Shown here: in pieces, positions 34,992 to 44,798 of the stretch | How the letters are laid out: each line of letters opens with the position of its first letter | Position numbering within the stretch: position 1 is the first letter of the stretch | Source: Parabacteroides distasonis | Lineage (GTDB): Bacteria; Bacteroidota; Bacteroidia; Bacteroidales; Tannerellaceae | Direction: 5' to 3' | Assembly (NCBI RefSeq): GCF_004793765.1 | Contig: NZ_SRYM01000028.1 | Coordinates: 1-50,343 of the forward strand | Length of the DNA: 50,343 bases | The notes under the pieces: model-generated | Database searches by the model: none | Told to the model about the DNA's origin: nothing | Seen by the model: only the letters and a program-made list of their open reading frames with translations | Translations under genes and position numbers: made by a program

Positions 34992-35978
34992 ATGTTGACA
35001 AACCAATCAATCGGGTACATGGATGCGCCCGTTCCTAAGGATTTAGACCTTAAGGAAGCGATCGACAAGTTACGTAAGGAGAAGAATGCGGTTATATTGG
35101 CGCATTACTATCAAACTGGCGATATACAGGATATAGCGGACTATGTGGGAGACAGTCTGGCCTTGGCGCAATGGGCGGCTAAGACGAAGGCGGATATCAT
35201 CGTGCTTTGCGGGGTTCACTTTATGGGAGAGACAGCGAAGATCCTTTGTCCGGATAAGAAAGTGCTGGTACCGGACTTGAATGCCGGTTGCTCCTTGGCG
35301 GATAGTTGTCCGGCTCCGGAGTTCGCCGAGTTCGTCAAGCAACATCCCGGTCATACGGTAATCTCTTACGTGAATACGACTGCCGCCGTGAAAGCGGTCA
35401 CGGATGTGGTAGTTACTTCCACGAACGCCCGTCAGATCGTGGAGAGCTTCCCGGAAGGTACACCGATAATTTTCGGCCCGGATCGTAACTTGGGTAATTA
35501 TATCAATAGCATCACGGGACGTAATATGTTGCTTTGGGATGGCGCTTGCCATGTGCATGAGCAATTCTCGTTGGAGAAGATCTTATTTTTGAAGAAGAAG
35601 TACCCGAACGCGGAAGTGATCACCCATCCGGAATGCAAGCAGCCGGTTATACAGGTCTCAGATTTTGTAGGATCGACCGCGGCCTTGCTGAAGCATACCA
35701 TTAAGTCCGACGCGAAACAATTCATTGTAGCGACGGAAAGTGGCGTTATTCACGAGATGCGTAAGCAGAGTCCGGATAAGGAGTTCATCCCGGCTCCTCC
35801 GAACGACAGCACTTGCGCTTGCAACGAATGTAATTTCATGCGCTTGAACACGATGGAGAAGCTATATAATTGCTTGAAGTTCGAGATGCCGGAGATATTC
35901 GTGGACGAGGAGGTACAGAAGAAAGCGATCAAACCGATCAAGAAGATGCTGGAGATCTCTGAGAAGCTGGGACTCTGA
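34992..35978 (+). CDS. nadA: Quinolinate synthase A
   Basis: A 328-residue iron-sulfur enzyme that condenses iminoaspartate (made by NadB) with dihydroxyacetone phosphate to quinolinate in NAD synthesis. Characteristic segments are AHYYQTGDIQDIADYVGDSL, CGVHFMGETAKIL, PDLNAGCSLADSCPA, THPECKQPVIQ and the C-terminal CACNECNFMRLNTMEKLYN. These contain the conserved cysteines from which the three [4Fe-4S] ligands are drawn. Length is normal. It is alone, with a hairpin terminator after the stop; nadB is at 7063 in this window and nadC is not seen. Confidence 0.96.
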   Translation: MLTNQSIGYMDAPVPKDLDLKEAIDKLRKEKNAVILAHYYQTGDIQDIADYVGDSLALAQWAAKTKADIIVLCGVHFMGETAKILCPDKKVLVPDLNAGCSLADSCPAPEFAEFVKQHPGHTVISYVNTTAAVKAVTDVVVTSTNARQIVESFPEGTPIIFGPDRNLGNYINSITGRNMLLWDGACHVHEQFSLEKILFLKKKYPNAEVITHPECKQPVIQVSDFVGSTAALLKHTIKSDAKQFIVATESGVIHEMRKQSPDKEFIPAPPNDSTCACNECNFMRLNTMEKLYNCLKFEMPEIFVDEEVQKKAIKPIKKMLEISEKLGL

Positions 35979-36007
35979 TTCATACAAATGCGGTATCGAT
36001 CTCAATG

Positions 36008-36051
36008 GATAGACCGGACTTGGGTGATATAAAATCTAAGCCCGGTCTATC
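36008..36051 (+). terminator. Terminator of nadA
   Basis: GATAGACCGG (36008-36017) pairs with CCGGTCTATC (36042-36051), extended by CTT/AAG next to a single mismatch. No strong T-run follows. Confidence 0.65.
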
Positions 36052-36071
36052 ATATATAAATAATCAAAATT

Positions 36072-36173
36072 ATCTACAATATCTACAACTATCCTTATAA
36101 TCATTTGAATCTAAAATATTTATCCTATTGTTGTAGATAGGAAAACATCTACAATAGTAAGTCTTTATCTACC
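36072..36173. repeat. Cluster of ATCTACAA words
   Basis: ATCTACAA occurs at 36072 and 36081, its complement TTGTAGAT at 36131-36138 and again ATCTACAA at 36147-36154; the last two form a perfect 8-bp stem with an 8-base loop. ATCTACC follows at 36167. The spacing is irregular. It lies in the 560-base gap between nadA and the receptor gene. Confidence 0.55.
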
Positions 36174-36316
36174 ATCATTTTCCGTTTTTAGTAAGTGTCT
36201 TTGCCATGCCGTCGAAGGAATTTTCTACACTCTACGTATGTAATCAGTCCGTTTTTCTTCCTTTCTTTATATAGATAAAATGTTAATATATAAGTATTTG
36301 TGGTTTTTTATGGTAT

Positions 36317-36426
36317 AAAACAAAAGTTTTCCCCATATAAAACTTTTGTTTTCATAGAAGGAAACTTCTGTTTTCTATAGGGGAAACTTTTGTTTCCCTA
36401 GGGAGAAACCATTTGCTTCGCTACCC
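36317..36426. repeat. Array of five 22-bp dyad units upstream of the TonB-dependent receptor
   Basis: Units start at 36317, 36339, 36361, 36383 and 36405, exactly 22 bases apart. Each has the core AAAC, four bases, GTTT, usually extended to GAAAC/GTTTC; in the fourth unit GGGAAAC and GTTTCCC form a perfect 7-bp stem. The fifth is degenerate. It lies about 75 bases before the receptor's -7 box. Confidence 0.85.
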
Positions 36427-36499
36427 GAACCTGAGCGATCCCGGGAAAGAATATATCAAGAATGATCGCTATTAATTACCGTAACATGCTGAATTTAGT

Positions 36500-36507
36500 T
36501 ACTTTTG
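36500..36507 (+). promoter_or_regulatory. -7 box of the outer-membrane receptor gene
   Basis: TACTTTTG fits TAnnTTTG. Because it overlaps an upstream in-frame ATG at 36505, translation must start at the next one, 36538. Confidence 0.6.
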
Positions 36508-36537
36508 CGTAGAAATCTAATTGTAATTCTCAATATC

Positions 36538-38958
36538 ATGAAAAAGATAGGACTAATGTTGGCCTTATTATGGGTGATTTGCGCTCTCTCATGGGCTTCT
36601 TCTTCGGATGCCCGTATTAAGGGGCAGTTAATAGATGCCTCTACGAATCAAGTAATTAATTATGCGGATATCTTTCTGTTTACGATGGGAAGTGAGAAAC
36701 CTTTGCAACAGACTTTTCCGGACGATCAAGGACGTTTCTCCTTTACTAAGATAGCCCCGGGTAGTTATGTGGTCATGGTTCGTTTGATGGGATATGATGT
36801 GTTGACAAGGAATGATATAACCTTGAATGCCTCGGCTCCGGTGGATTTAGGTAAGTTGATGATGAATCCCTTGGAGGTAGGCATCGCTGAGGTGGAGGTA
36901 GTGGCCGAGAAACGCCAATTGGTTTATAAGCTGGATAAGAAAGTGGTCGAGGCTTCCTCCAATATGATGGGAGGAGGCGGTTCCGCCGTGGACATATTGG
37001 AGAATACGCCTTCCATACGGGTAGATGCGGAAGGCGATGTCACTTTCCGTGGAAGCAGCGGCTTTTTGGTTTACATAGATGGTAAGCCGAGTGTCTTCTC
37101 GGGTACACAGGCTTTGGAGCAAGTCCCGGCCGGGCATATAGAGAATATAGAGATTATCACGACGCCCTCCGCCAAGCACGATACGGAAGGCGACGTGGGT
37201 ATCATTAATATTATCACGAAGAAGCATTCCCAGCGGGGATTGAGCGGGATGGTGAATCTTTCGGGAAGTACATGGCTTTCCCGTCATGTCGATTTCTTGT
37301 TGGCACAGCAACATCAGCGTTCCCGTTGGTACGTCGGTGGACAATGGACGGATCGTATGCGCAAGAGTGATTTCGACCAAGAGAAGAAGACGGTCGTCGG
37401 CGATCAAACAACGACTTCGCATTCCGTCGGGCCTCGTACGGGAGACAGTTACCATTATACGCTGAAAGGCGGTTGGAGCTTGAATCTTCCCAAGACAACC
37501 ATCGCGTTGGATCTGGAAGGGGGCTATGGCGGAAATAAGCGTAAGGGAGAGATGACTTATAAGGAAACCCGCTCGACGGCGGGCCGCTCTCCGGTGACGG
37601 AAGATTATCGAAGCATAGATGATTATGATAATGATGAGAATATAGGCTTGGGAAGTCTGGCGGTACAGCATAAGTTCAACGATAAGGGACACGAGCTTTC
37701 CGGTAGCACCTATTACAAATATGGCGGTCATGCCTTGGAATATTTCTTTAATGACTTGATGTCCTTGGAAGGACAACGCCAACAGGGGCACCGTGCTTAT
37801 GAGGCCGAGCACCGGGAAACGATGCGTATCAATCTGGATTACGCCTTGCCTTTCGGGAAGGGAGGCAAGCTAGAGGCGGGTTACCAATATTATTCCTATC
37901 TGGAAGACGGCGATTACAATATGGAATGGTGGGACCCCGAGGGGCAGACGTTCTTTTGGCGTGACGATATCTACAATACGTTTTATTTTCAGGAAGGGGT
38001 GAATTCTATCTATACGATTCTTTCGCATACGTGGAAGAATTTAGAGGCGCAAGCGGGCGTTAGGGGAGAGCATACGCATACGGTCTTGCGAAGTTCCGTG
38101 GAGGGAGCGGACCGTACGAAGAACCGCTTTGAGTTTTTCCCATCGGTGCATTTGGGCTATACGTTCCCGAATGAGCATCGATTGTTGGCTTCCTATTCCC
38201 GTCGTACCACACGTCCGCAGCTTTTCTATATGGAGCCTTATATCACGTATCGCGACTTTTATACGGCCGAGATCGGTAATCCGGATATACGTCCGGAGTA
38301 CATCAACTCCTTTGAAGTGAACTACCGGAAGAATTTCGGGGAAAATACGGTATCCGCCACCGCCTTTCATCGGTATCGGAAAGATAAGATCGAGCGATTG
38401 CGAGTTCCTTATTCAGCCGGTGTAACCTTGGATTCGATGGCGAACGTAGGACATGATTACTCGACGGGTATCGAGCTAAGCGTCAGCCTGCATCCGGTGC
38501 GCTGGTGGAATACCACGGTCAACGGAAACGTTTATCACTATAAGGTAAAGAACGAACAGGCCGCCGGTGGAAATACGACCTCAAGCACCAATTACGATAT
38601 CCTATGGAACAACCTGTTTAATCTGGGAAAATACACTCGTATCCAGCTGGATGGTAGTTTTGTAGGCCCTTCCGTAACGACGCAAGGCCGCACGGACGCT
38701 TATTGGTACGCGAACGTAGCCGTCCGCCAGCAACTATGTAACCGAAAACTAACCGCCACCTTAGCTTTCCGGGATATTTTCCGTTCCGCCAAATATATCA
38801 GCGATATTCAAACGGCAGATTTACGCTCCTTGACACGTATTAAACCCAAATATCCACAAATCACATTGACATTGAGTTGGACATTTAATAGTTTCAAGGC
38901 TAAATCTACCCAAGCGAAAGAAGATCGCTCGGAGATGTTCGAGGGTATAAAGCATTAA
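36538..38958 (+). CDS. TonB-dependent receptor-like outer-membrane protein (OMP_b-brl_3 type)
   Basis: From MKKIGLMLALLW the product has 806 residues: signal peptide (about 20), a carboxypeptidase-regulatory-like domain (about 22-105, IKGQLIDASTNQVINYADI), a plug (about 120-215, VDILENTPSIRVDAEGDVTF; GIINIITKKHSQRG) and a long beta-barrel of the outer_membrane_beta-barrel family. There is no SusD partner. The family takes up or exports unknown ligands, possibly metals or peptides. It is flanked by a 22-bp array and promoter upstream and a strong hairpin downstream, so it is monocistronic. Confidence 0.88.
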   Translation: MKKIGLMLALLWVICALSWASSSDARIKGQLIDASTNQVINYADIFLFTMGSEKPLQQTFPDDQGRFSFTKIAPGSYVVMVRLMGYDVLTRNDITLNASAPVDLGKLMMNPLEVGIAEVEVVAEKRQLVYKLDKKVVEASSNMMGGGGSAVDILENTPSIRVDAEGDVTFRGSSGFLVYIDGKPSVFSGTQALEQVPAGHIENIEIITTPSAKHDTEGDVGIINIITKKHSQRGLSGMVNLSGSTWLSRHVDFLLAQQHQRSRWYVGGQWTDRMRKSDFDQEKKTVVGDQTTTSHSVGPRTGDSYHYTLKGGWSLNLPKTTIALDLEGGYGGNKRKGEMTYKETRSTAGRSPVTEDYRSIDDYDNDENIGLGSLAVQHKFNDKGHELSGSTYYKYGGHALEYFFNDLMSLEGQRQQGHRAYEAEHRETMRINLDYALPFGKGGKLEAGYQYYSYLEDGDYNMEWWDPEGQTFFWRDDIYNTFYFQEGVNSIYTILSHTWKNLEAQAGVRGEHTHTVLRSSVEGADRTKNRFEFFPSVHLGYTFPNEHRLLASYSRRTTRPQLFYMEPYITYRDFYTAEIGNPDIRPEYINSFEVNYRKNFGENTVSATAFHRYRKDKIERLRVPYSAGVTLDSMANVGHDYSTGIELSVSLHPVRWWNTTVNGNVYHYKVKNEQAAGGNTTSSTNYDILWNNLFNLGKYTRIQLDGSFVGPSVTTQGRTDAYWYANVAVRQQLCNRKLTATLAFRDIFRSAKYISDIQTADLRSLTRIKPKYPQITLTLSWTFNSFKAKSTQAKEDRSEMFEGIKH

Positions 38959-38964
38959 TTATAT

Positions 38965-39027
38965 AAGGGAGTGTGTCTTAAAATCCATATCTACAAATCG
39001 TTTCGATATTTCCAGACACACTCCCTT
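38965..39027. terminator. Terminator between convergent receptor and porZ genes
   Basis: A perfect 14-bp stem (AAGGGAGTGTGTCT at 38965-38978 with its complement at 39014-39027), 35-base loop, followed on the plus strand by GTTTTTATTT. Confidence 0.8.
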
Positions 39028-39031
39028 GTTT

Positions 39032-41356
39032 TTATTTAATAACCATAATCTTGGTTACCACACTTTCTTTCGCTTCAGGTGTGGAAGAAAGCACCAGATA
39101 AACGCCACTAGCTACACGGTTGCCGTTTATGTTCCGGCAATTCCATGTAAGTTGTCCACCGGAAGACTTCGCTTGAAAGATAATGTTGCCATTCAAATCC
39201 GTTATTTTAACGTTGGAGTCCGTCATCAATCCCGTGATCGTGACTTGATCCGCATACTCCGGGCGTACAGGATTTGGATAAGCGTAGACTTCTGAATAAT
39301 CGTCCTTGCCTTCACTAGCGTCCGACATATAAGAAATGATACCATTTTCCGTTCCGAAAAAAACTTCCCCGGTTTGATCGTTAATAGCGATACTGTTTAT
39401 CTTATTGGAAAGTAGAGGAGAATTTTCGGTCGTGAAATTCTCTATGGTCTCACTTCCATCCTCATTTACTAAAAATACTCCGTTTCCTTCCGTACCTAAC
39501 CATTTGCGATTACCTCCATCTACGGCGATGGCTGTTACTTTAGCGTTATCTAGGAAATAAGTAGGGATATCATCTTGAATGGATCGGATGATTCGGGTAC
39601 AATACACATTTTCCGGGTCGTTTACCGCTTTATCCGGCACCGGACAAATTATAGGGCCTCTATTGGTTCCTATCCATATGGTACCGTTCTTATCCTCAAC
39701 CATGCAGAAATAGCCACTGACAGAGATCGCTTCTCCTGTTGGCTTGTTCAGATTGAAACTTGTAATTTTATTTACTACATCATCAGAGGTATCATCTATA
39801 GTACCTTTATCATCGAAAACGATGATGCTTACATCTTCTCGCGGTATATTTATCCACTTATGGCCTTTGGAGGTAATCAATATTTTATCTACTAGAGACT
39901 GATTGTTAAGTATGTTATACTGATTGGCTTTTAATACGCTCCATGTACCATCATTTTTCAATATGTTGATGCAACTAGCTATGGCCGTATTTGTCATCCA
40001 CAGATTACCCTTCTTATCATAGCACAGTCCTTCCACACGTGTATAATTTAAAGATGCGTCACTAGTAGCGGAGGCTAATGTGCTGTTCGTCCTATTATGC
40101 AGTTTCACGTACTCATTGTCTTTGAACTCATAAACCCCTTCTCCCCATGTAGACGCGAAGTAATGTGTCGGGTCGTTAGGATCAACGGCAATCGATGTGA
40201 TGTCGGAGAAGCGGACTTTGCTCTTTTGTGCTATTTTCGTTTCATCGAAGTTGGTCCATTTCCCGTTTTCGTAAACCATCAATGTGCCGGGGCGTTCTTT
40301 TCTGTTCGTCCATCGTCCACCACCGGCTACCAATAACTTGCCTTGTTGAAAAGTCATGAAGTCGCAATAATTACGTTTCGGACTATCTTCTAAAGAAATC
40401 AACTGAGAGGCAAATACTTCCATTTGGTTTCCTTTCAGCTTCATACCTACTAGTCCATCCGATCCGGAAGCGACCCAATAGGTATTGGATGTATTTTGGC
40501 AGGATATGTCATTTGTCGTACCCGTAGCTACTTGTGTTTTTTGCGATAGTGAAGAACATATGTAGGTATTGGTATTTGTATATGCGAGAAGCTTATCTCT
40601 TTGAACCGTTATGTTGTTTATATCACTATCTATACATAAGTTTTGAATCGCGTTATTTGAATCTTGGTAATAAACTCCTTTTTTCTTTACGAAAAAGCAA
40701 AGCGTATTTTGAAACAACCCGATCTTCGCAATATCGTCCTCATTAAATTTATCCGTGTTAAGTGAGATCTTTTTCCAATTATTCGCGTCTAATAAATTAT
40801 CATTCGTAGAAGCGGATAATAATCCCTCTGATGTAGCGGCATGGATAGAATTACCTTTGATACATACGGATCTTACTATTTTATTAAGTCTGTAAGTATC
40901 CGTAATCTCATTTTTACGCATATTGACTACGACAATACCAAAATTCATGGATAAATAAGCGTACTCTTTGTAAAAATAGATCGAATTAACCGTTTGATCT
41001 TGTATGTTTGTGCTGGTTTGTATATAAGGGATATTATAAATACCAACATCGCTCAATAAATCGATATTACCACTACTATAAATGATTAACAAGGTCTTGG
41101 TCTCTTGGTTATAATCTATATGGGTAATGCCGTTATCGCTTAATCCATTTTGACGGGAATAAAATTTTAAACTCTGGTCTTCCTTACCGTAGCTATATAA
41201 GGAACCATTTGCTACGGCGAAAACAGTGTTGTTAGCTTCCGTCACGTTTGTCGTACTGTAGTAAGACAGGTACGGAGTCCAAGTTCCGACACCTTGTGCT
41301 TGGATAATTTGTGTCAAAGCACATAATAGTAAGTATATGGATAAGATACGTTTCAT
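39032..41356 (-). CDS. porZ: PorZ-like type IX secretion protein
   Basis: From the ATG at 41356 (MKRILSIYLL) there are 774 residues; P. gingivalis PorZ has 776 (from memory). After a signal peptide come two beta-propeller-like regions (NNTVFAVANGSLYSYGKEDQ; GNLWMTNTAIASCINIL; GTIWIGTNRG; NRKWLGTEGNGVFL) and a C-terminal sorting-type domain (YAYPNPVRPEYADQVTITG; ASGVYLVLSS). By established knowledge PorZ is part of the T9SS attachment complex, which attaches cargo to anionic LPS. It starts five bases after rdgB, so the two are probably co-transcribed. A TTG nine bases earlier is an unlikely start. Confidence 0.8.
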   Translation of the reverse strand: MKRILSIYLLLCALTQIIQAQGVGTWTPYLSYYSTTNVTEANNTVFAVANGSLYSYGKEDQSLKFYSRQNGLSDNGITHIDYNQETKTLLIIYSSGNIDLLSDVGIYNIPYIQTSTNIQDQTVNSIYFYKEYAYLSMNFGIVVVNMRKNEITDTYRLNKIVRSVCIKGNSIHAATSEGLLSASTNDNLLDANNWKKISLNTDKFNEDDIAKIGLFQNTLCFFVKKKGVYYQDSNNAIQNLCIDSDINNITVQRDKLLAYTNTNTYICSSLSQKTQVATGTTNDISCQNTSNTYWVASGSDGLVGMKLKGNQMEVFASQLISLEDSPKRNYCDFMTFQQGKLLVAGGGRWTNRKERPGTLMVYENGKWTNFDETKIAQKSKVRFSDITSIAVDPNDPTHYFASTWGEGVYEFKDNEYVKLHNRTNSTLASATSDASLNYTRVEGLCYDKKGNLWMTNTAIASCINILKNDGTWSVLKANQYNILNNQSLVDKILITSKGHKWINIPREDVSIIVFDDKGTIDDTSDDVVNKITSFNLNKPTGEAISVSGYFCMVEDKNGTIWIGTNRGPIICPVPDKAVNDPENVYCTRIIRSIQDDIPTYFLDNAKVTAIAVDGGNRKWLGTEGNGVFLVNEDGSETIENFTTENSPLLSNKINSIAINDQTGEVFFGTENGIISYMSDASEGKDDYSEVYAYPNPVRPEYADQVTITGLMTDSNVKITDLNGNIIFQAKSSGGQLTWNCRNINGNRVASGVYLVLSSTPEAKESVVTKIMVIK

Positions 41357-41361
41357 ATTTA

Positions 41362-41946
41362 TCAAGATAAGGAAGATAAAAATTCAGCCAATTTATGTAC
41401 GGCAAGAGCACGATGGCTGATCGTGTTCTTTATATCATCGCCAAGCTCGGCAAATGTTTGTGTATAACCATCCGGCATAAAGATAGGATCGTATCCAAAA
41501 CCGGATTCACCTTTTTTCTCAGCGGTGATAACACCATTAATGATTCCATCGAACAAATATTCCTTACCATCCAGAATCAAGGCTATTACAGTACGGAAAC
41601 GAGCCTTTCGATTTTCTTTTCCTTCCATCTCGCAAAGCAATTTCCGCATATTGGCCTGTGCGTCATGTCCTGGTCCGGCGTAACGTGCGGAATATACACC
41701 CGGAGCGTTATTTAATGCTTCTACCTCAAGTCCGGTATCATCGGCAAAACAATCGAAGCCGTAGTGTTCTTTTATATATCGAGCTTTAAGCAAGGCGTTT
41801 CCTTCCAAAGTATCAGCTGTTTCAGGAATATCCTCCTGACAATTAATATCATGTAAATTAACTAATTCAAGGTTATCTCCAAGGATCTTCGAGACTTCTT
41901 GTAGTTTATGTGAGTTGTTTGTTGCGAAAACAAGTTTCTTTTTCAT
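41362..41946 (-). CDS. rdgB: RdgB/HAM1 non-canonical purine NTP pyrophosphatase
   Basis: A 194-residue cytoplasmic enzyme that removes dITP, XTP and similar nucleotides by hydrolysis to monophosphate and pyrophosphate. Typical segments are [16 protein letters not shown] at the start, [35 protein letters not shown] and [11 protein letters not shown] at the end. Length is normal. It precedes porZ on the minus strand and shares a short divergent gap with the membrane glycosyltransferase gene. Confidence 0.95.
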   Translation of the reverse strand: MKKKLVFATNNSHKLQEVSKILGDNLELVNLHDINCQEDIPETADTLEGNALLKARYIKEHYGFDCFADDTGLEVEALNNAPGVYSARYAGPGHDAQANMRKLLCEMEGKENRKARFRTVIALILDGKEYLFDGIINGVITAEKKGESGFGYDPIFMPDGYTQTFAELGDDIKNTISHRALAVHKLAEFLSSLS

Positions 41947-41972
41947 CTTTTACTTATTTTATTAAAAGTGAG

Positions 41973-41980
41973 TATCTTTG
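41973..41980 (+). promoter_or_regulatory. -7 box of the GT-C/GT2 operon
   Basis: TATCTTTG fits TAnnTTTG and lies 26 bases before the ATG at 42006. Confidence 0.5.
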
Positions 41981-42005
41981 CATCGTACAAAGTAAATAAA
42001 AATAT

Positions 42006-43121
42006 ATGAACTCTCGTATTACTATCCAGCGGTTTGTAGCTGGTTGCCTATTTATAACGATAAATACCTTATTTTATTTTAAATACTTGTATAGAGTATC
42101 TTTAACTACAGGTTTAGTAGCGATGGGAGGATATATAACGTTTATATGTTTGTTATTTTTTTTGTATAAAAAGCAGAAACTTGTCATCCCTATATGGGCA
42201 TGGATCGGATGTATGGGATTGCTCACCATTAGTAGCGGGTTTATATTTCATTTTATTCCAAAAGAAAGTTTGAGTGTAGATCGTTGGGAGATGATCCAAT
42301 TATTTTGGGATTCGGTTTCTAATGGGATTTATCCATACGGGGTTCATAGTCCGGGTGGTAATTATCCGGGGCCTATGCCTTTTTATTTTATAATGGCCTA
42401 TCCTTTTTATAAAGTGGGAGAGGTTGGATGGTTGACTATTGGCGGATTATGGCTGACTTTATGGTATTTTCAGAAAAGGCTTGATCGTAATAGCTTGGGA
42501 TTATTAATGGTATTGCTTTTATCTTCCTTAGCTATCTATTGGGAGGTATTTTCCCGCAGTACGATTTATATTAACTCCTTATTATTTGGCTTATATTTAT
42601 TTTGTTTGAAAGATTTACCCAAGCGTTCCGGCTTAAGTTTTTATGGATGGGCATTTATAGGCGGCATATTATTTTCTATGCGTATTGTGTTCGCTTTGCC
42701 CCTTATTATATGGGGTATGTATATTTGTTTGCGAAAAGAGATCGATATTGTGCGATTATTTAAATGGGGACTTTGTTTTATCGTCGCCTTTGTGTTAACT
42801 TTCCTTCCCTTTTATTGTATGGATCCATATACTTTTATACGATTAAATCCGTTTGTAACGCAGGGAGACGTATTATTGCCTTTCTCATATGTAGTTTGCT
42901 TTTTAGGGATAGCTTTTGTCTTACCCTTCTTTTGTAAGAAGTATTCGGACATATGTTTTTATAGTGGTTTGCTATTATTTATGACTATTTCGGGACATGT
43001 TGTATATGGATTGTATGATAATGGAATAAAGTCTTTTTTGACAAACGGAGCTGATATCTCTTATTACCTGTTTTGTTTTCCTTTTTTATTAGAAACTATT
43101 GTAAATAAAGACGAAGAATGA
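42006..43121 (+). CDS. Integral membrane protein, GT-C-like glycosyltransferase candidate
   Basis: A 371-residue protein with about ten membrane helices and a larger loop after the second or third helix (SVDRWEMIQLFWDSVSNGIY, then HSPGGNYPGPMPFY). Such an acidic loop followed by helices is typical of GT-C enzymes that use lipid-linked sugars. No named family is recognised. Its stop overlaps the ATG of a GT2 glycosyltransferase by four bases. The pair suggests that GT2 makes a polyprenyl-phosphate sugar and this protein transfers it on the other side of the membrane (inference). Confidence 0.65.
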   Translation: MNSRITIQRFVAGCLFITINTLFYFKYLYRVSLTTGLVAMGGYITFICLLFFLYKKQKLVIPIWAWIGCMGLLTISSGFIFHFIPKESLSVDRWEMIQLFWDSVSNGIYPYGVHSPGGNYPGPMPFYFIMAYPFYKVGEVGWLTIGGLWLTLWYFQKRLDRNSLGLLMVLLLSSLAIYWEVFSRSTIYINSLLFGLYLFCLKDLPKRSGLSFYGWAFIGGILFSMRIVFALPLIIWGMYICLRKEIDIVRLFKWGLCFIVAFVLTFLPFYCMDPYTFIRLNPFVTQGDVLLPFSYVVCFLGIAFVLPFFCKKYSDICFYSGLLLFMTISGHVVYGLYDNGIKSFLTNGADISYYLFCFPFLLETIVNKDEE

Positions 43122-43858
43122 TTGAAAATAAAGTGGTTACTGTCGTAATGCCTGCTTATAACGCCGAAAAGACGTTAGAACAAACTTATCAAGAGATTCC
43201 TTTTGATATAGTAGATCATGTGATTTTGGTGGATGACAAAAGCAATGATGAAACAGTAAAAAAAGCACGTGAGTTAGGTATTAAACATATTATTTCTCAT
43301 GAGATAAATAAGGGATACGGGGGAAACCAAAAAACTTGCTATGATAAGGCACTTGAGTTGAAATCGGATATTGTGATTATGCTTCATCCAGATTATCAAT
43401 ATACACCTAAATTGATACATGCTATGACTTATGTGATTGCGGATGATGTCTATCAAGTAGTCTTTGGTTCGCGGATTTTAGGAAAAGGGGCTTTAAGAGG
43501 TGGAATGCCTATTTATAAATATATAAGTAATCGTGTACTTACATTGATACAAAATATATTAATGAATAATAAGTTATCTGAGTATCATACGGGATATAGG
43601 GCTTTTTCGTCTGAGGTCTTAAAATCCATTGATTATAAGAAATGTTCGGATAATTTTGTTTTTGATAATCAAGTAATCGCTCAGATATGTGATAAAGGTT
43701 ATGAAATAGCCGAGGTTACTTGTCCTACAAAATATTTTCCTGAAGCTTCTTCTATTAAGTTATACAATAGTATGGTGTACGGATTGGGAGTATTAGGTGT
43801 AGCTTTTCAGTATTTTTTACATAAGGTGAGAATAAAAAAATATAGAATTTTGAAGTAG
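43118..43858 (+). CDS. GT2 glycosyltransferase, DPM1/polyprenyl-phosphate type
   Basis: A 246-residue GT-A-fold enzyme: VTVVMPAYNAEKTLEQTYQE at the N-terminus, HVILVDDKSNDET for nucleotide binding, NKGYGGNQKTCYDKAL, the metal-binding-type IVIMLHPDYQYTPKLI and the acceptor-side YHTGYRAFSSEVLKSI. There is no C-terminal membrane segment. It resembles dolichyl/undecaprenyl-phosphate sugar transferases. It is translationally coupled to the preceding membrane protein. The sugar is not evident. Confidence 0.88.
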   Translation: MIENKVVTVVMPAYNAEKTLEQTYQEIPFDIVDHVILVDDKSNDETVKKARELGIKHIISHEINKGYGGNQKTCYDKALELKSDIVIMLHPDYQYTPKLIHAMTYVIADDVYQVVFGSRILGKGALRGGMPIYKYISNRVLTLIQNILMNNKLSEYHTGYRAFSSEVLKSIDYKKCSDNFVFDNQVIAQICDKGYEIAEVTCPTKYFPEASSIKLYNSMVYGLGVLGVAFQYFLHKVRIKKYRILK

Positions 43859-43870
43859 TATTTATATCAC

Positions 43871-43908
43871 AAAAAAGAGCTGTTTTCTATTCAAAGCAGC
43901 TCTTTTTT
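43871..43908. terminator. Bidirectional terminator
   Basis: A 12-bp perfect stem (AAAAAAGAGCTG and CAGCTCTTTTTT) with a 14-base loop and T-runs on both strands, between the convergent GT2 and YitT-family genes. Confidence 0.92.
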
Positions 43909-43919
43909 GCATGAAACAT

Positions 43920-44798
43920 TTAAGTCTTTATCTGATCGAACCCCTCACCGTATACTCCTCGGACGATACTTTGGGAGATGAACGCTTGGTGGTCTATCCG
44001 CTTCACGATCCGGAAGATGGAGACGGATTCGGATTTCTTGGCGAGTAGTACGACTACCTTGACGGGTTTGCGGGAATAACCGCCCTCGCCGTCCAGTATC
44101 GTGCAGCCGCGGCCTAACTCATGGATGATACGATCCGCTATCTCGTCGTACTTCTGGGAGAAGATAAGGAATTGTACGGATTGGCGGTTACCGTTCAATA
44201 CCATGTCGAGTACGTAATTACTTATGACCATCTCTACAAAACCGAAAACAATCTTGTCCACGTTATGGAACAGGAAGAAAGAGGAACTAATGATGAAGAA
44301 ATCGCAAAACAGAAGGATACGTCCGATCGATATATTCTTATATTTATTGATTACCGCACCAATAATATCCGTACCTCCGGTACTACCGTTTGCCGAGAAT
44401 ACCAATCCTAGTCCGGCACCGCACATGAACGCTCCTATTATGATACCCATAAACGGTTGGTCTTGCAGTATGGGTTGTCCTTTCAGCAACCATTCAAAGA
44501 AGGAGAGGGAAGCGGATAGTGAGAAAACTCCGAAAATAGTTTTTATCAAGAATTTTAGACCAAGGATCTTTAAGGCTACCACCAACAAGGCTACGTTGAT
44601 GACAAAATAAGATACGGATACCGGGATCAATCCATTGGAAGCAAAGAAGATCAATGCGCAGATACCACTTACCCCACCTGTTACGATCTCGTTAGAGAGG
44701 ATAAAGGCGTTGAATCCGAATCCGTATAATAAAGTTCCGAACAGGATCATTAGATAATCCTGTACGGAAAAATAGATTTTTGTGAATTTTAAGTTCAT
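43920..44798 (-). CDS. YitT-family membrane protein (DUF161 plus DUF2179)
   Basis: A 292-residue protein: five or six membrane helices ([56 protein letters not shown]) typical of the YitT/DUF161 family and a soluble C-terminal DUF2179 domain ([20 protein letters not shown]). Function is not established. Its ATG overlaps the leuS stop by four bases (ATGA) and it has no own promoter, so it is transcribed and translated with leuS. Confidence 0.9.
   Translation of the reverse strand: MNLKFTKIYFSVQDYLMILFGTLLYGFGFNAFILSNEIVTGGVSGICALIFFASNGLIPVSVSYFVINVALLVVALKILGLKFLIKTIFGVFSLSASLSFFEWLLKGQPILQDQPFMGIIIGAFMCGAGLGLVFSANGSTGGTDIIGAVINKYKNISIGRILLFCDFFIISSSFFLFHNVDKIVFGFVEMVISNYVLDMVLNGNRQSVQFLIFSQKYDEIADRIIHELGRGCTILDGEGGYSRKPVKVVVLLAKKSESVSIFRIVKRIDHQAFISQSIVRGVYGEGFDQIKT

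Noticed and set aside
36505-36537. Earlier start for the outer-membrane receptor
   Set aside because: The ATG at 36505 lies within the -7 box TACTTTTG; MKKIGLM at 36538 gives a standard signal peptide.
36847-37812. 321-residue minus-strand frame
   Set aside because: Antisense to the outer-membrane receptor; a by-product of its codon usage.
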